DNA from: Limnomonas spitsbergensis
Taxonomy: Eukaryota > Chlorophyta > Chlorophyceae > Chlamydomonadales
Direction: 5' to 3'
DNA: 64,000 nt
NCBI GenBank assembly: GCA_037349105.1
Contig: JAYJMM010000104.1
Location: 778,001-842,000, forward strand
Shown here one piece after another: positions 25,267 to 36,900 of this stretch. The notes under the pieces were generated by a model. It made no database searches and was not told the DNA's origin. It was given only the letters and a program-made list of their open reading frames with translations. The first letter of the stretch is position 1. Each line of letters opens with the position of its first letter. The translations under genes and the position numbers were made by a program.

Positions 25267-26735
25267 CTAGGCCTTAACAAAGCGAACGACATCCTCAACA
25301 AAAGTCAGAGCCTCCCATCCAAGCCTGCCCTGGCACAACTTTTGAAAGTCTGTGGCGCCTTCCGGGGGGCCTGCCCAACCTCTCTCCCTAAGCCTCTCAT
25401 TCACGCTAGGGCACTGGAAGCAGACATGCAGCGCATCCTCCACATGCTCGCCATCTCCCCTTGCCCAAAACCTTTGGCAGCACAGTCGGTCACACTGCTG
25501 ACCACTGCGCCGTCCTCGAGTGTCAGCTGTGCTGACTGCGCCGAGCCGCAGCCTTAAGTTAAGCCTGCGCACACAAGCACACTCCCTTCGACTGGTGCGG
25601 CCCCTGGCCTGCGCCCGCTGTAGACTGAAACCAGGTGCGGTAGGCCGCCGTGGACTTAAGACTGAAGCGCCCGTCGTAGACTGAAGCCTGAAGACTGAAG
25701 CCTAAAGACTGAAACCAGGTGCGGTAGGCTGTCATGCCTGAAGCCAGGTGCCATCGTGCCTGAAACCATGTGCAGAAGGCCGTCATGACTGAAACCAGGT
25801 GCCTTAGACTGAAACCAGGTGCGGTAGGCCGCTGTAGACTGAAGCCTGAAGACTAAAGCGCCTGCCGTAGACTGAAACCAGGTGCGGTACTGCGGTAGGC
25901 CGCCGTAGACCGGTGTTCAGTGGCAGGATCTCTGGGCTCCCCTCTGCCAGCTGCATCCAGCCGCGCCCGCTCGTATTCTGCATCAACTAGCGCTAGCACC
26001 TCTGGGACATGTAGCGGCTGTAGGTCAGTCGCTGTCTGACGCATGTTGGGGACGGCTGATCCCAGCTCCAGCTCCTTAAAGCACCTAGCAATTCCCTGCA
26101 CCAATTGCGCCCTCCGGTGCCCTGTCTGACAGCGAGCTCCATGTCGGCCGCCATGGCTGCGGCTATGAGTGGGCTGTCTTGCTGTGCTGCTGGTGCGACC
26201 GCGGCGTTGTAGAAGCGAAGCACATGCTGCCACCAACTTTGCTGTAACGGCTGGATCTGCAGCTCCCTCATGCCTTCCCAACGGGCAGCGGACGGAGGTA
26301 ACCCTGCAGCATGGCGCAGATGCTGGAGGAAGCTGGACTGCATGTTGCTCTTGAGGCAATGCCGCGGCCTGAGGTGATCGGTGGCCCACACCACCTCACC
26401 ATAGTTGGCCGCAAGCACTGCATAGACAGACGCCAACCGGATGCGTGTAGGCAGATGATGCCTGAGGCGCACCTGGGCGGCCATGCGGCGGACACGCTGC
26501 AACGCGGCAGCCAAAGGCCCCTCTCTTCAGTGCATGACCTTCCTCATGCTTCCGCTCTGGTGCTGGATGATGCCCAAGAACTTGAATTCTTGGACACGCT
26601 TCAGTGCTATCCTATCAGGGCCGTACACGCAAGGATGGGCTGATTGCCGGCGCTGTGCTGCTAAGCGGTTGCCAAACTCCAATATCTCTGTCTTCCTAAC
26701 GTTGACCTGGAGCTGTTTTGAGTGAAAGGGTGTCT
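25267..26735 (-). pseudogene. 3' remnant of a LINE (non-LTR retrotransposon) polyprotein
   Basis: Read on minus, 26735-25993 gives the post-catalytic RT region: a KTEILEFGNR-like segment, FKFLGIIQHQSGSM, then VYAVLAANYGEVVWATDHL and SSFLQHLRHAAGLPP. A TGA interrupts it at about 26525. Further on, 25572-25267 encodes a C-terminal Cys/His finger (CDRLCCQRF ... EHVEDALHVCFQCP) typical of LINE ORF2 ends. The two parts are separated by about 420 bp, mostly of a short repeat. The palm domain and endonuclease are missing, so this is a 5'-truncated dead copy. Confidence 0.75.
25590..25915. repeat. Degenerate ACTGAAACCAGGTGCGGTAGG repeats
   Basis: About ten irregular copies of GACTGAAACCAGGTGC/GGTAGGCCG/TAGACTGAAGCC modules inside the LINE remnant, between its RT part and its terminal zinc finger. 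Confidence 0.75.
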
Positions 26736-27383
26736 ATGATAATTGCGCAATCATTCACTCGGCGCAGCCCTTAACCGCGACATTAGTATTGTTCAAGGTT
26801 CAGGGGGGCAAAGTTTTACCTGCGGATTGTGGCCCAAGCAGAGGGGCATGTTGCATATGCCCCCCGACCTGAATTGGCAAAGGGGCGATCGAGTACCTAC
26901 ATTACAATGCTCTGTTTTATGAACTGCCCTGCAAGTGTGGCCAGGCAGTTCATAATACCCTGAACCCTGGACTGTAGAAACTTCACAATGCAGGCTGTGG
27001 CCTCAGCCCCAGGCCATGGCAAGAGAAGCCAGAATGGTGTGGAGTGTGGACTGATCAGAAGAGGAGTGATGCCTTCAATTTTTTGGTGCCGGTGTGTCAT
27101 CTTGAACCCTAGCGTACAGTGTACAGCCCCATGTCATCAATAAATGCCTTGATAACAGCCCTCTGAATCCATGAGTACGTGGCAGTTCCCCCCCCTTCGA
27201 AGTAGTAGGTAGTTTTAGGGTGGGATGCCCCTACCCAGAATACACATTCCCGCTCGCCGTACTAGTACGGTACACTCATTTTGAAACTCAGTCATCTTAA
27301 GGACCGTAATCGGCACAGCGCTGATGATGACACTCTCTTTCACCCCCAAGGATAGCGTGCTACATGCTTGACTCCGGGATGGG
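26736..27383. other. Intergenic, no supported feature
   Basis: No coding signal or transposon end that I can support. Confidence 0.45.
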
Positions 27384-27495
27384 ACAGTTGGGCGCCCACG
27401 CGGCCAAGCCTTTTCTTTAGCAAGTCCCAGAGGTTAAGAACGGTGCACCCCCCCCGTTCTTAATCTCTGGGCCCTGCTAAAAAAAAGGGCGCCCA
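27384..27495. mobile_element. Short palindromic MITE of the CACGCGGCC family
   Basis: Starts ACAGTTGGGCGCCCACGCGG and ends AAAGGGCGCCC. The middle folds on itself (CCCAGAGGTTAAGAACGG ... CCGTTCTTAATCTCTGGG). It is the compact form of the element at 24591-25113. Another fragment (GCAGGGCCCAGAGGTGTAAC) follows immediately. Confidence 0.7.
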
Positions 27496-27627
27496 AGGCA
27501 GGGCCCAGAGGTGTAACGTCATCGACCTGGTGACACTCAGGTGTCGGACTTCTTTGCCTTTCCGGTCTCCCCTCTGTTCATTTTTGAGTTCCCGCTTCCT
27601 TTCAGTTTCTTTTTGTCTCCCATTTGA

Positions 27628-27710
27628 ACAGTTGGACGCCCAGCCGCCCGCGCGGCCGAGCCTTCTTGAGCAGGGCCCAGAGGTGTAACGTCATGGACTT
27701 GGTGACACTG
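27628..27710 (+). repeat. Solo end of the CACGCGGCC MITE family
   Basis: ACAGTTGGACGCCC ... GCGCGGCCGAGCC, then GCAGGGCCCAGAGGTGTAAC. It matches the left end of the family without a visible right end. Confidence 0.65.
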
Positions 27711-27985
27711 GGCTTCCAAACCGGACAACGGAAGGCTGGGCGTGAATGGGGAGCCCATCTGTCATCAACACACTTAAGAGTTAAAATCTCTTACAAACAG
27801 AATACGGAAACGTCATATTTGCAGCGCTCAAGGTTACGGTCTATGTAATGTGAGTCACACCTCGACCGCTTCCTTTTTCCAAACCCTACTTGTGTCCACA
27901 TAGTAGCTCAAACTATCCAAACTCACTCAAACTATCCAACTAAACCACCGGCCTGGGACAGGAAGCAAGGCTCGGCATTCAACCT

Positions 27986-30900
27986 TCAGCCCCTGCTCCT
28001 GTTGGTCCGCTCATTGGGGTTGTTCTTCCAATTTGTGAGCATGTACTGCGTGCCCTGTGAAGTGAATGCAGCAGTGCGTATGTATGTTGAGAACGGTGCA
28101 TACCCGCTGGGCCCTGCTGAATGCTCAGCCGCGTGGGGCTGGTAGGGAATGACCAAGGTCAAGTCCAGCTACCCTGCACAGCCAGGACCATGCTGCAGCC
28201 ATGCTACCCTCCTATGCGAGGGGGCAGGAACATGGAACCTGGTGATATAGACAGTGGGAGAGAGAAGATCGTGTGGCGGGATTGTGTGTGTGTGTGCAGC
28301 TTATTAAATTGCAGTCCAAGTCGAAGTCCAGGGCTTGCTGTTGGTGAGCGGGGTTTCAGGCCCACAGTCAGACAGGTGGTTCAAAGAAGGCGTTCCGCGT
28401 CACATGCCCAGGGGTCAGGGATGCAAAGAGGGCAAATCTGCATGAAGGACAGCAAAGCGAGTCTAATCGGCCAGTCAGCAGCAGCATCAGGTGGTGCAGC
28501 TATCAGACAGCAAAGCAAGATCCAAACAAATAAATGATCACCAATCTGCCGAGTCTAGACTCAAATAATCACACACTCATCCACCCCAAGTGAAGTGCAG
28601 AAAAAGACCCCCCCCCCTTCCCCTCTCCTCCCCTTCCCCACTACTCCCCCGACCCTCGCACTTGGCGCTCCCAACCCTCACCTTCCCTCCGTTGATTGCC
28701 TGCTGTGTCTTGAACCAGCTGTCAGAGCCCATCTCCGGCGCAAAGGGGTCCTGCTCCTCCGCCTTGGCCTTGCGCCTCAGCTTCTTGCCCATCCGCAAGA
28801 GCATCATGTCCTCACTCAGGATCGGGTTGCTGGAGGAGCCCCGGCCGCCCTGCAGGGCGACACATGATGCTTTTATCGTCAATCAAAGCTTGTAAATGTT
28901 TACTCAGCAGCTTGTAAACCAATAGCTTTACGACAGCACCATATCCTCACTCAGGATCGGGTTGCTGGAGGAGCCCCGGCCGCCCTGCAGGGCGACACAT
29001 GATGCTTTTATCGTCAATCAAAGCTTGTAAATGTTTACTCAGCAGCTTGTAAACCAATAGCTTTACGACAGCACCATATCCTCACTCAGGAACGGGTTGC
29101 TGGAGGGGCCCCGGCAGCCCTGCAAGGCGACACATTCAGTTATAACACGTGGCCGCCCTCCCTCCCCCCCTTTCAAGAGTTAGCGTGAATGGGGCAGTGC
29201 AGCAAGCCCTGCAGGTGATACTTTTTGCACCATTGAAGAAAGCTTGTAAATGATACTTTTTATCATTGAAGAAGAACGCTTGCAATATATTTTTTCACCG
29301 TTGAAGAAAGCTTGTAAATGTTTATTAAGCAGCTCGCAAACCAAGAGCTTTCCCTCCAGGCATGCTTTGCGTCGCTGTATGTAGATATATCTTTTGACTA
29401 GATGGCTGCAGATGCCGAAGTGCCCAACTGCTTCCACAATCACTCCGCGTGCGCTGTATCCTACTTTGGCCCATGCACAGTCAGACAAAGCAAGCATATG
29501 CCATTTAAATATGAGATTGAAAACAAATGACCTCCCCCCTCCCACTCCCTCCCCCCTCTCCCTTCAAGATTGAGAGTGAATGGGGCAATGCAGCTTGAGG
29601 CCCGGTCGAGGTGACAGTCCATGCAAGGTGTGCTGGCACACACCTTTGGCTTTGGAAGAGAGAAGCGCGTGCCCTTTAGACAGTGCTTGCGACGCACCCC
29701 GAAGAACTCGGCTCCATCTGGTCCAACCGTCACCTACAACAGGGACAGCCACAGCAGCAGGGGCGTGAATGGGGGGGGATCATTCACGCCCCAAAAAGGT
29801 GCACACCAGTCTGGCACAAAGTGGGCACAACCGCGCATTTGCTCCCCCCTGTTTCCCTCCTCCATAGGGGAACAAATTGAAGGGATTCCTTCACTTAATC
29901 ATTTTCAATGGCCACCTTTCTCCGAAAAAAGGGAGATTTGCCTTGACGTTCTCCTGACATGCTTTTGAAGGGTTTATGGTCACAGACTCAAGGAGCAGGA
30001 GTGAAGGACCTCGATGGGACTATAGAGAGCAGGAGGGTGGGGAGAGGTGACAGAACACAGACAGGCCTGGATGGGGCAGACAACAGGGGGGCACCGCTGC
30101 AGCAGCGGGGTAGCCTGCATGACTAAACAAAGTGTAATTATCTTCCTATTACTTGTACCCGTGTCGTCAACAAATATATACCGGTATGTGTTTTATGTTA
30201 TTGGTATCGATCATCATATATTCATATTACTAACTAGGCTCACCTCCACCCGCTCCATGGTCATGTTGCCGCAGCGTGGGCAGAACATCTTGGTCGGGCC
30301 CTGCTCCTTGGTGACATGAAAACAGGCGTGGCAGCGCAGCGCCCAGCGGCTCAGCCTGAGCGATGAGCAGGGGGGAGAAAAAGACAGGAGTGATCAAAAC
30401 AAGCACATGCGAAATTCAGGGTGACAAAAATCAACTATGTCCATGACGTTACCCCCTTTTGGAACCAAATCAAGCCCTGGTGCGTGAATTAAGGCAGCCT
30501 CGGAAAACAGCCGTAGCAAAGGCAGGTGGCTACGAGTGCACTGCGTTGTCCGAACGCAATCTGCGCATCCACCCTAAAGCATCTCCCAACGAGTCCATTC
30601 GGAACAATCCTGGGGGGGGGTCCCCCTACCAGAGGGGTCAGAGCTGTCAGGAAAAAAACACCGTTTCCCGCTTTGGGGGTGATCCCTCAACCAGAGGGGA
30701 CCCAAATGAGTCAGAGCTGTCAGGGAAAAGCACCGATTCCCAGCTCTTCAGAGACCATGCCTTCAAAAGGGTTCATGAGGTACGCGACAATGCTTATTTT
30801 AGGGTACTAGGGCGAGACCTCGCTCGTACTAGAGACTCAATTCAGCTAGTGCTGCAGCAAACAATTGGCTTCCTTATTCCACACACCAAGGTGTATTTGG

Positions 30901-33900
30901 TAATTTATCATCAGCTGCATCTCGGCCGAGGGCCAGGGCGGACCCATGGCCGCAAGCCCTGCTGCCTGGACCCCCTGCGCCGTCTGTCCCCTTTCGCCCA
31001 GTGGTGGCTACCCAGCGGCCTGCCAAATTATGACAAGCACTGGGTTATCCAAGGTTCAGGCCTAAAACACCGGGCCTGATCTACCCCTGTGGCCACCACA
31101 ACTGATTCAGGGTACTGAAGCTACATTTCAGCTACATCACCGCCTGTAGACCGGACCACCGGTCAAGGTTTGGACTCCATCGGCCCAGTGGTGGCTGTCC
31201 AGCCGTCTGCCAGAAGTGCCAAAGCCCTAAACCATTAACCCTTGCGCACTGCCAAGAAAAACAACAAGTGGCTGCGCCCCACCGTGTTATCTGCTGCCCC
31301 TCTTTGCTGATCAAGCGCAGGCCCATCTGCAGCAAGACGTTCTGCATCGCGAAGTCGCCGGTCACGGACACCACCGAGGAGGTCGTGTTGACATGCAGCT
31401 CGTCGGCAGCTGTGGCGTCGGTCCCGACCTCGCTACCACCTGCGGGTGCAAGTAGCTCATCAGCTTTACATGTTTTCCTATTTGATGTTTACTTATACTT
31501 CCAGTCCCGACCTCGGTGCCCCATGCGGGTGCAAACAGCGGGTGAGCTTTACACTCATGTCGCTGCTTGGTTCTTAGAGTCTCCATCGCGCTGCCCCCTG
31601 TGGGTGCAAGCAGCAGATCAGGTTCACACTTTAATGTTGTTTGGTGCTTGGAATCACAACCTCGCTGCCACCTGCAAACGCAAGCAGCTGACCAGGGATC
31701 CGCCAACTGACCAGGGCAGGTCCACGGAAAGACATCCCAAGGGAGGGTAGAGATTTGAAATAGGGGAAAGGAAGCAAGGGGTGAGAGAGGCGGTGCGCTG
31801 ACATCTCCAGGAGTCACCTATTGAATCCAACTCTCCTCAGTAGGACCCCCCTCTCACCTAGCCTTCTAAGATGGCAGCTGCTAGAAGCTGCTCTGACAGT
31901 TGGATGAAGCTGCTAACAGCTGCTCTGAGAGTTGGAAGAAGCTTCTAGCAGCTACTTTGAGAGTTGGAGACAGCTGCTAGCAGCTGCTCTGAGAATTGGA
32001 GAAAGCTACTAGTAGCTGCTCTTGGTGTTGGAAGAAGCTGCTAGCAGCTGCTCCGAGTTGGAAGAAAAAATCAGAAACATTCAATAAGTACACGAACAGG
32101 ACAACCCTGGAATCTTGATCATCCAACCCTCCCCAAGACCTACCTGCATTTGAGGTGCCCTCCTCCTCCTCTACATCTCCCTCTTCAATCTCATCATCAT
32201 CATCGTCTTCCTCCTCCTCCCCTTCCTCATCCTCCGCGGAGTCCTCGTCCTCCTCCTCGTCCCCTTCCGCAATATCGCCGGGGACCTCGCCCGTCGCGGC
32301 CACACGCTCAGCCGTGCCAACGTCGCCGCCATCCCCCGCAGACTGCCCCGCAGCCGCGGCCGCTGCTGCCTGCTCAGCCTCCTCCTTCTCCTCCTCCGCC
32401 ATGACCAGGGCCGCCTCGGCGGCGGCAACTGCAGCGCTGGTGGAGGTTGGGGCCGCGGTGAGAGGCGCCAGCTTGCGGGGCGCGCCTGCCACCAGGTCGC
32501 CTGAGGCCTCGGCGGCCGCGTACTGCTTGGCATCCCATCGCGTTTGTTTCCGCTTCTGCTTCCGCTCGGAGTTGCGGCTCTTACCTGGAGATCAGCAGCA
32601 GGGATAGTGAAGTGAGGGGAGAAGCTCGGAATCCGTACCCCAACCAGGCGTGTATAAATTTCAAGACGCGAGCTGTGGCGCACTGGCATTCCTCTCCAGG
32701 CATGGGCTGCGGTGATCCCCCTAGGGATCCACCTGCAGTGATCTTTGGATCTAACACGGACCAACACGGCATCCCATTTGTCATCAAAAGTGGGTCCGCG
32801 AGGACACCATCGAGGGATTTGGGACGCTTCAGGAGGACTACAATAGCCGTTGGGTCCCGCCTTTGCCTTGGATGTCTCTCCGGCGTTATGACATCTGCCC
32901 CTCCACCAACCCAGCCAGTTGCACTGTTCACACATCTCTATTTGCATTCACACATCCCGATTTGCATTCTCGTACATCTTCATGTCTTAAAATGCCTCCC
33001 CTACATGTCATGCCGCCCCCCCTTCGCGGTCCCCGCTTCCTCCCACTTACCAACTCTAATTCCTTACCTCCTTATCTTACTTGATACAGTATCTGCGCGT
33101 CTGCCCAGCAGTCCCTTTTTTGAAGGGCCAGGCAGTAAAAATCGAAAGAAGAGAGGACCCCGACTTAAGCTACGAAATGAAAGCAATTCTAAGATACACA
33201 CACACTTCTTTCGGCCATTCTGATGTACTGCCACCATCCAACGGCGCTGCACGCACCAGAAACTAACCATGCGACTTCCTCCTCCTCCTCTCGCCACATC
33301 CAGCAGCACGCAATGGCCTATGGGGAAATCTTTTGGAAATCTTTTGGACAAGACTATTAGCCAAGCAAAAAACAATTCAAAAACTTACATTTGCTACTAC
33401 CGGTACCTTTTATCGTCCTCCTCCTCCCCCTCATAAGTGCACTCACCAGCCACTGCCCATTCATCCTCCTCCTCCTCCTCCTCCTCCCCTTGCACCGCGT
33501 GAACCTCCCCCTGGCTGCCCGCTCCCGCTGCTGCTGCTGCGCCATGAGCCGAGGCCAGCATCCCCTCTTCCACTGCTGATGTAGACGTAGAGGGTGCACC
33601 TGAACAAACACAGAGGAACACTGGACTGAGCAGCATAAATAAAATGCGTGCACATACTCAAACAAACTTGATGATAGCAGATTTCAGCAGCCTTGGTTGA
33701 AATACATATCCCGGGCTTTAAAAGGGCCCGGCGCGTCTGCCCAGCAGACCTTAAAACTAAGGCTTTAAAAGTGCTGCAGGACTTAGTTCAGCACAGCCGT
33801 GCAGCACTGATCCTGATTTCCTGCACTAGGAAGGACATACGGTTTGGAGACAGAGAATGCAGCTCACTAGCCTTTCTAGGGTTCGACCACCAGCCTCCGC

Positions 33901-36900
33901 CGCCTTTCTGGTCGTCTTAAGTTTAGGGAGGGAGTAAAGAGTTACGGTTTTCAACCCACCAGCCTCCGCCGCCTTCCTTGTCGTCTTTTAGTTCAGGGAG
34001 CGGGTGAGGGTTCAGGTTTTCAACCCACCAGCCTCCGCCGCCTTGTTGGAAGAAGGACTAGCGACAGTCGCAGACAGGCTGGGCAGCCCACCTTCGGTCG
34101 CGGAGGCTGCGGAGGCTCCAGCTGGACCCACGCCCACGGCGCTACCGTCAGCCGAGCTGGTAGCAGCGGGTGTTGGTGGTGGTGCGGACGGCGTATGAGC
34201 GGCATCGACAGCCGCGGTAGGATGGGCAGCAACGTTGCCGTCCTCTCCAGCATGGTCCAGTGGCTGCAATTGAGACACGATGCGGCTGTTGGCACCTGCC
34301 AGGGTTGAGGGTTGAGGGTTTAGAGCACCTGTCAGTGGTGTGAGTCGTTGGCTGCACTTCCGTCGATACAAGCACGATTTTGATGTGCGTAAATTCAACG
34401 TATGCCAGTGATTCAAATTTTTGATGTCCTTTGATTCAACACACGCCACGGTACTTCAAAGTTCAAATTTCAGGACAATAAACATGCACTCGTGAGATCC
34501 TGCATCGGTGACATGTCATGCCTCATCGTCGCGCCCTCGGCTCTCTCGCCTGCTCGGCAGTGCGCTCCATGTAAGACGCTCAGACACCAGTGTTTTGAAC
34601 TCACCACGCATGCTTATTACCTAATTACTTGGTTTCTCTGCCTGCACCTCCTGACACGTTCGAAAATGGCTACTGGGTGGATGAGTGGACGCTATTCCGT
34701 AGGTATGATTTGCCTTCCCTCCAGCATAAAAAATGATTTCTTTCAATGCTGCCCTCAGGGCAAATTGTCGACAAAAACTCTTAATTTCCGACTGGAAACG
34801 GGCGTTGACAAAAAATAACTAGTAAATAAATGTATGGATCCCTCAACCCCATACAACTTAAATTATGAGGGAAGGCAAAGCAAATCTGTGGTAACATCAA
34901 AATGAAGGATTGACATCCGGCATCCAGATGCCGGCCCTTGTGAAGCCATTTACCGTCCTCCGGACTCCGCAAGCCCACCGAGGCGGCGCATCATCTCTTA
35001 GCCCTAAACCCTAACAACCACAAAATTACGCCGGATAGCACATCATTTCTTAACCCTTAACTCAAACAGCACAGAAGTGCCAGGTGGCACGCCATCTCCC
35101 GCCTCGCTTACAGAGTTCAGGGTTGGACTGAATCTCCCCCTGGCTTCAACAAGAAAATAGTGAAGGGTACACAGCCAGCCCTAGTCCCCACACCCTTCCA
35201 TCATGTAGAAGAAATTAATGAACTTCCTGCCCCAGTCTGATTTACTTGAACTTCAGCAACATTTCAGCTACACCCTTGCCCCTAAACCCTTAGCCCTGTT
35301 GCGACCAGCCCTGCTGCTGAAGCTAACACTGACGGCCGTCTAAGCATCGGTCCATATTGGCCCAGTGGTGCCCCCCTGAGTTGGCTTAGTACACTTAAAC
35401 AGCACTGACCTGCACCCCGCCCCGCCTCATCTTCCGCATCGTCCACCACCTTCCAATCCTCTGGGTTGGTCACCCGGCCCCAGCCTGGGAGATTGCGGCC
35501 TGTCTTGCGGGCGTGTGCCTTCACCTTGGCCTGATGGGTGGACAAGGCAGACGTGAGAAGCAAGAGCTTGCGGCAGGCTGCAGGAGGGGCGGGGCCTTGC
35601 GTGAGGGGGCAAGAGATAGCGGAAGCTCCGTGAGGGGCAGAGCATTCCATGAGGGACAGGGCGTTGCTCGGGGGGCAGCAGGGCGGGGCATTACATGAGT
35701 GATAGGCTGTGCCGGAGGCTGCAACCCCAAACCCCAAACCCAGGAGGTGGTCCAGACACCCACCCACGCTGAATCACATCGCAAGGTGCCTTTAACGACG
35801 GCAGAAGCTTTTGTCAGGTTGAAGTCAGGCTTCAGAGAGGGTGAGGACCCCATCAGCTCTATGCTTAGCTGCTCCACGAGGTGCTGTCCACGACGCGGGT
35901 TGCTTACCTGACCTGGATATGCTCCTTGATATGTGTCATGCCATATGCAACAATCCCAGGTCTAAGCCCAGGATGTAGTCCAGACTCGAGACTGCCCCCA
36001 CGCTGAATGACCCCGTGGATTCTCTCACTCGCACAGGTCTCTCCATAACGTGCCTTGTGCAGCAGCGGTGTTCCGTTTTTCGGCTACCAGTCAAACTTCG
36101 GCAGCCCGCCCAGCGGCCGCCAAAGGTCAAAAATTGACCGGCCTCTGACTGGTGGCCAAAGCAGCAAGGCTTGCCACAAATGGGGTCTCCGGCCAGTGGC
36201 CGGTGTGTAGCTGACATGTAGCTGAGTCATGAAAACATAAACGTTAGCAGCAGCCCCGGTAAGAAGCCCAGGAGGCAGCCCGGAGTGACTCCCCCTCGCT
36301 GAATTACCCCGTACTGCATCACCTGCACCGGATGCTCCCTGATGTGTGCGCTCCCGTGTGCCGCAACCTCCAGTGTATGCGCTAGTGCCAGCAGCTTTAC
36401 GTCTGCTGAGGAGAGCGCGTGGATGTCGCCAGTCTCCCGGGCAAAGCGCAGGACTGCAGGGAAGAGGGTGGTCAGGGGCAGGTCAGGGGCAGGTTGAGGG
36501 CAGGTGAGGTGAAGGTGTTGGGGCTGGTGAGGGGGAGGTCAGTGGCAGGTGGGGGGGAGGTCAGGGGCAGGTGAGAGTTCCTCACTGTTTGCTTAATTGC
36601 TTTTCAGCTGTTCGTTGCTGGGGCTGATGTGTGCAGTTGCCCCATGGTGCATGTCCACCACCCTGGATATTGCTGAAGCCATGTCCAAGCTGTTGTCGTC
36701 TCAGCCCACATGAATCCCTCCTGAGAGTGGTAGCTGATTCAGGTCCCACAAGCCTTCACCAGACACTCTTAAGAAACAGCGGTATTGCCCCAAGAGGTCA
36801 ACTTGGGTACCAGATGGTAGAGGCGTAGCCCATACCGTCTGGGGTCCAAATTGACCTCGAGGGGGTTACGCCGCTACTCCACCACAAACACGAGCCTGAA

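Noticed and set aside
30459..31079. 200-codon plus-strand frame inside a NOB1 intron
   Set aside because: It overlaps local duplications (CCAGAGGGG...GAGCTGTCAGG twice) and has no motif or splice support.
35521..35877. Additional NOB1 exon between exons 3 and 4
   Set aside because: Exon 3 ends in phase 0 and exon 4 starts in phase 0, and the intervening frame resembles no part of NOB1.
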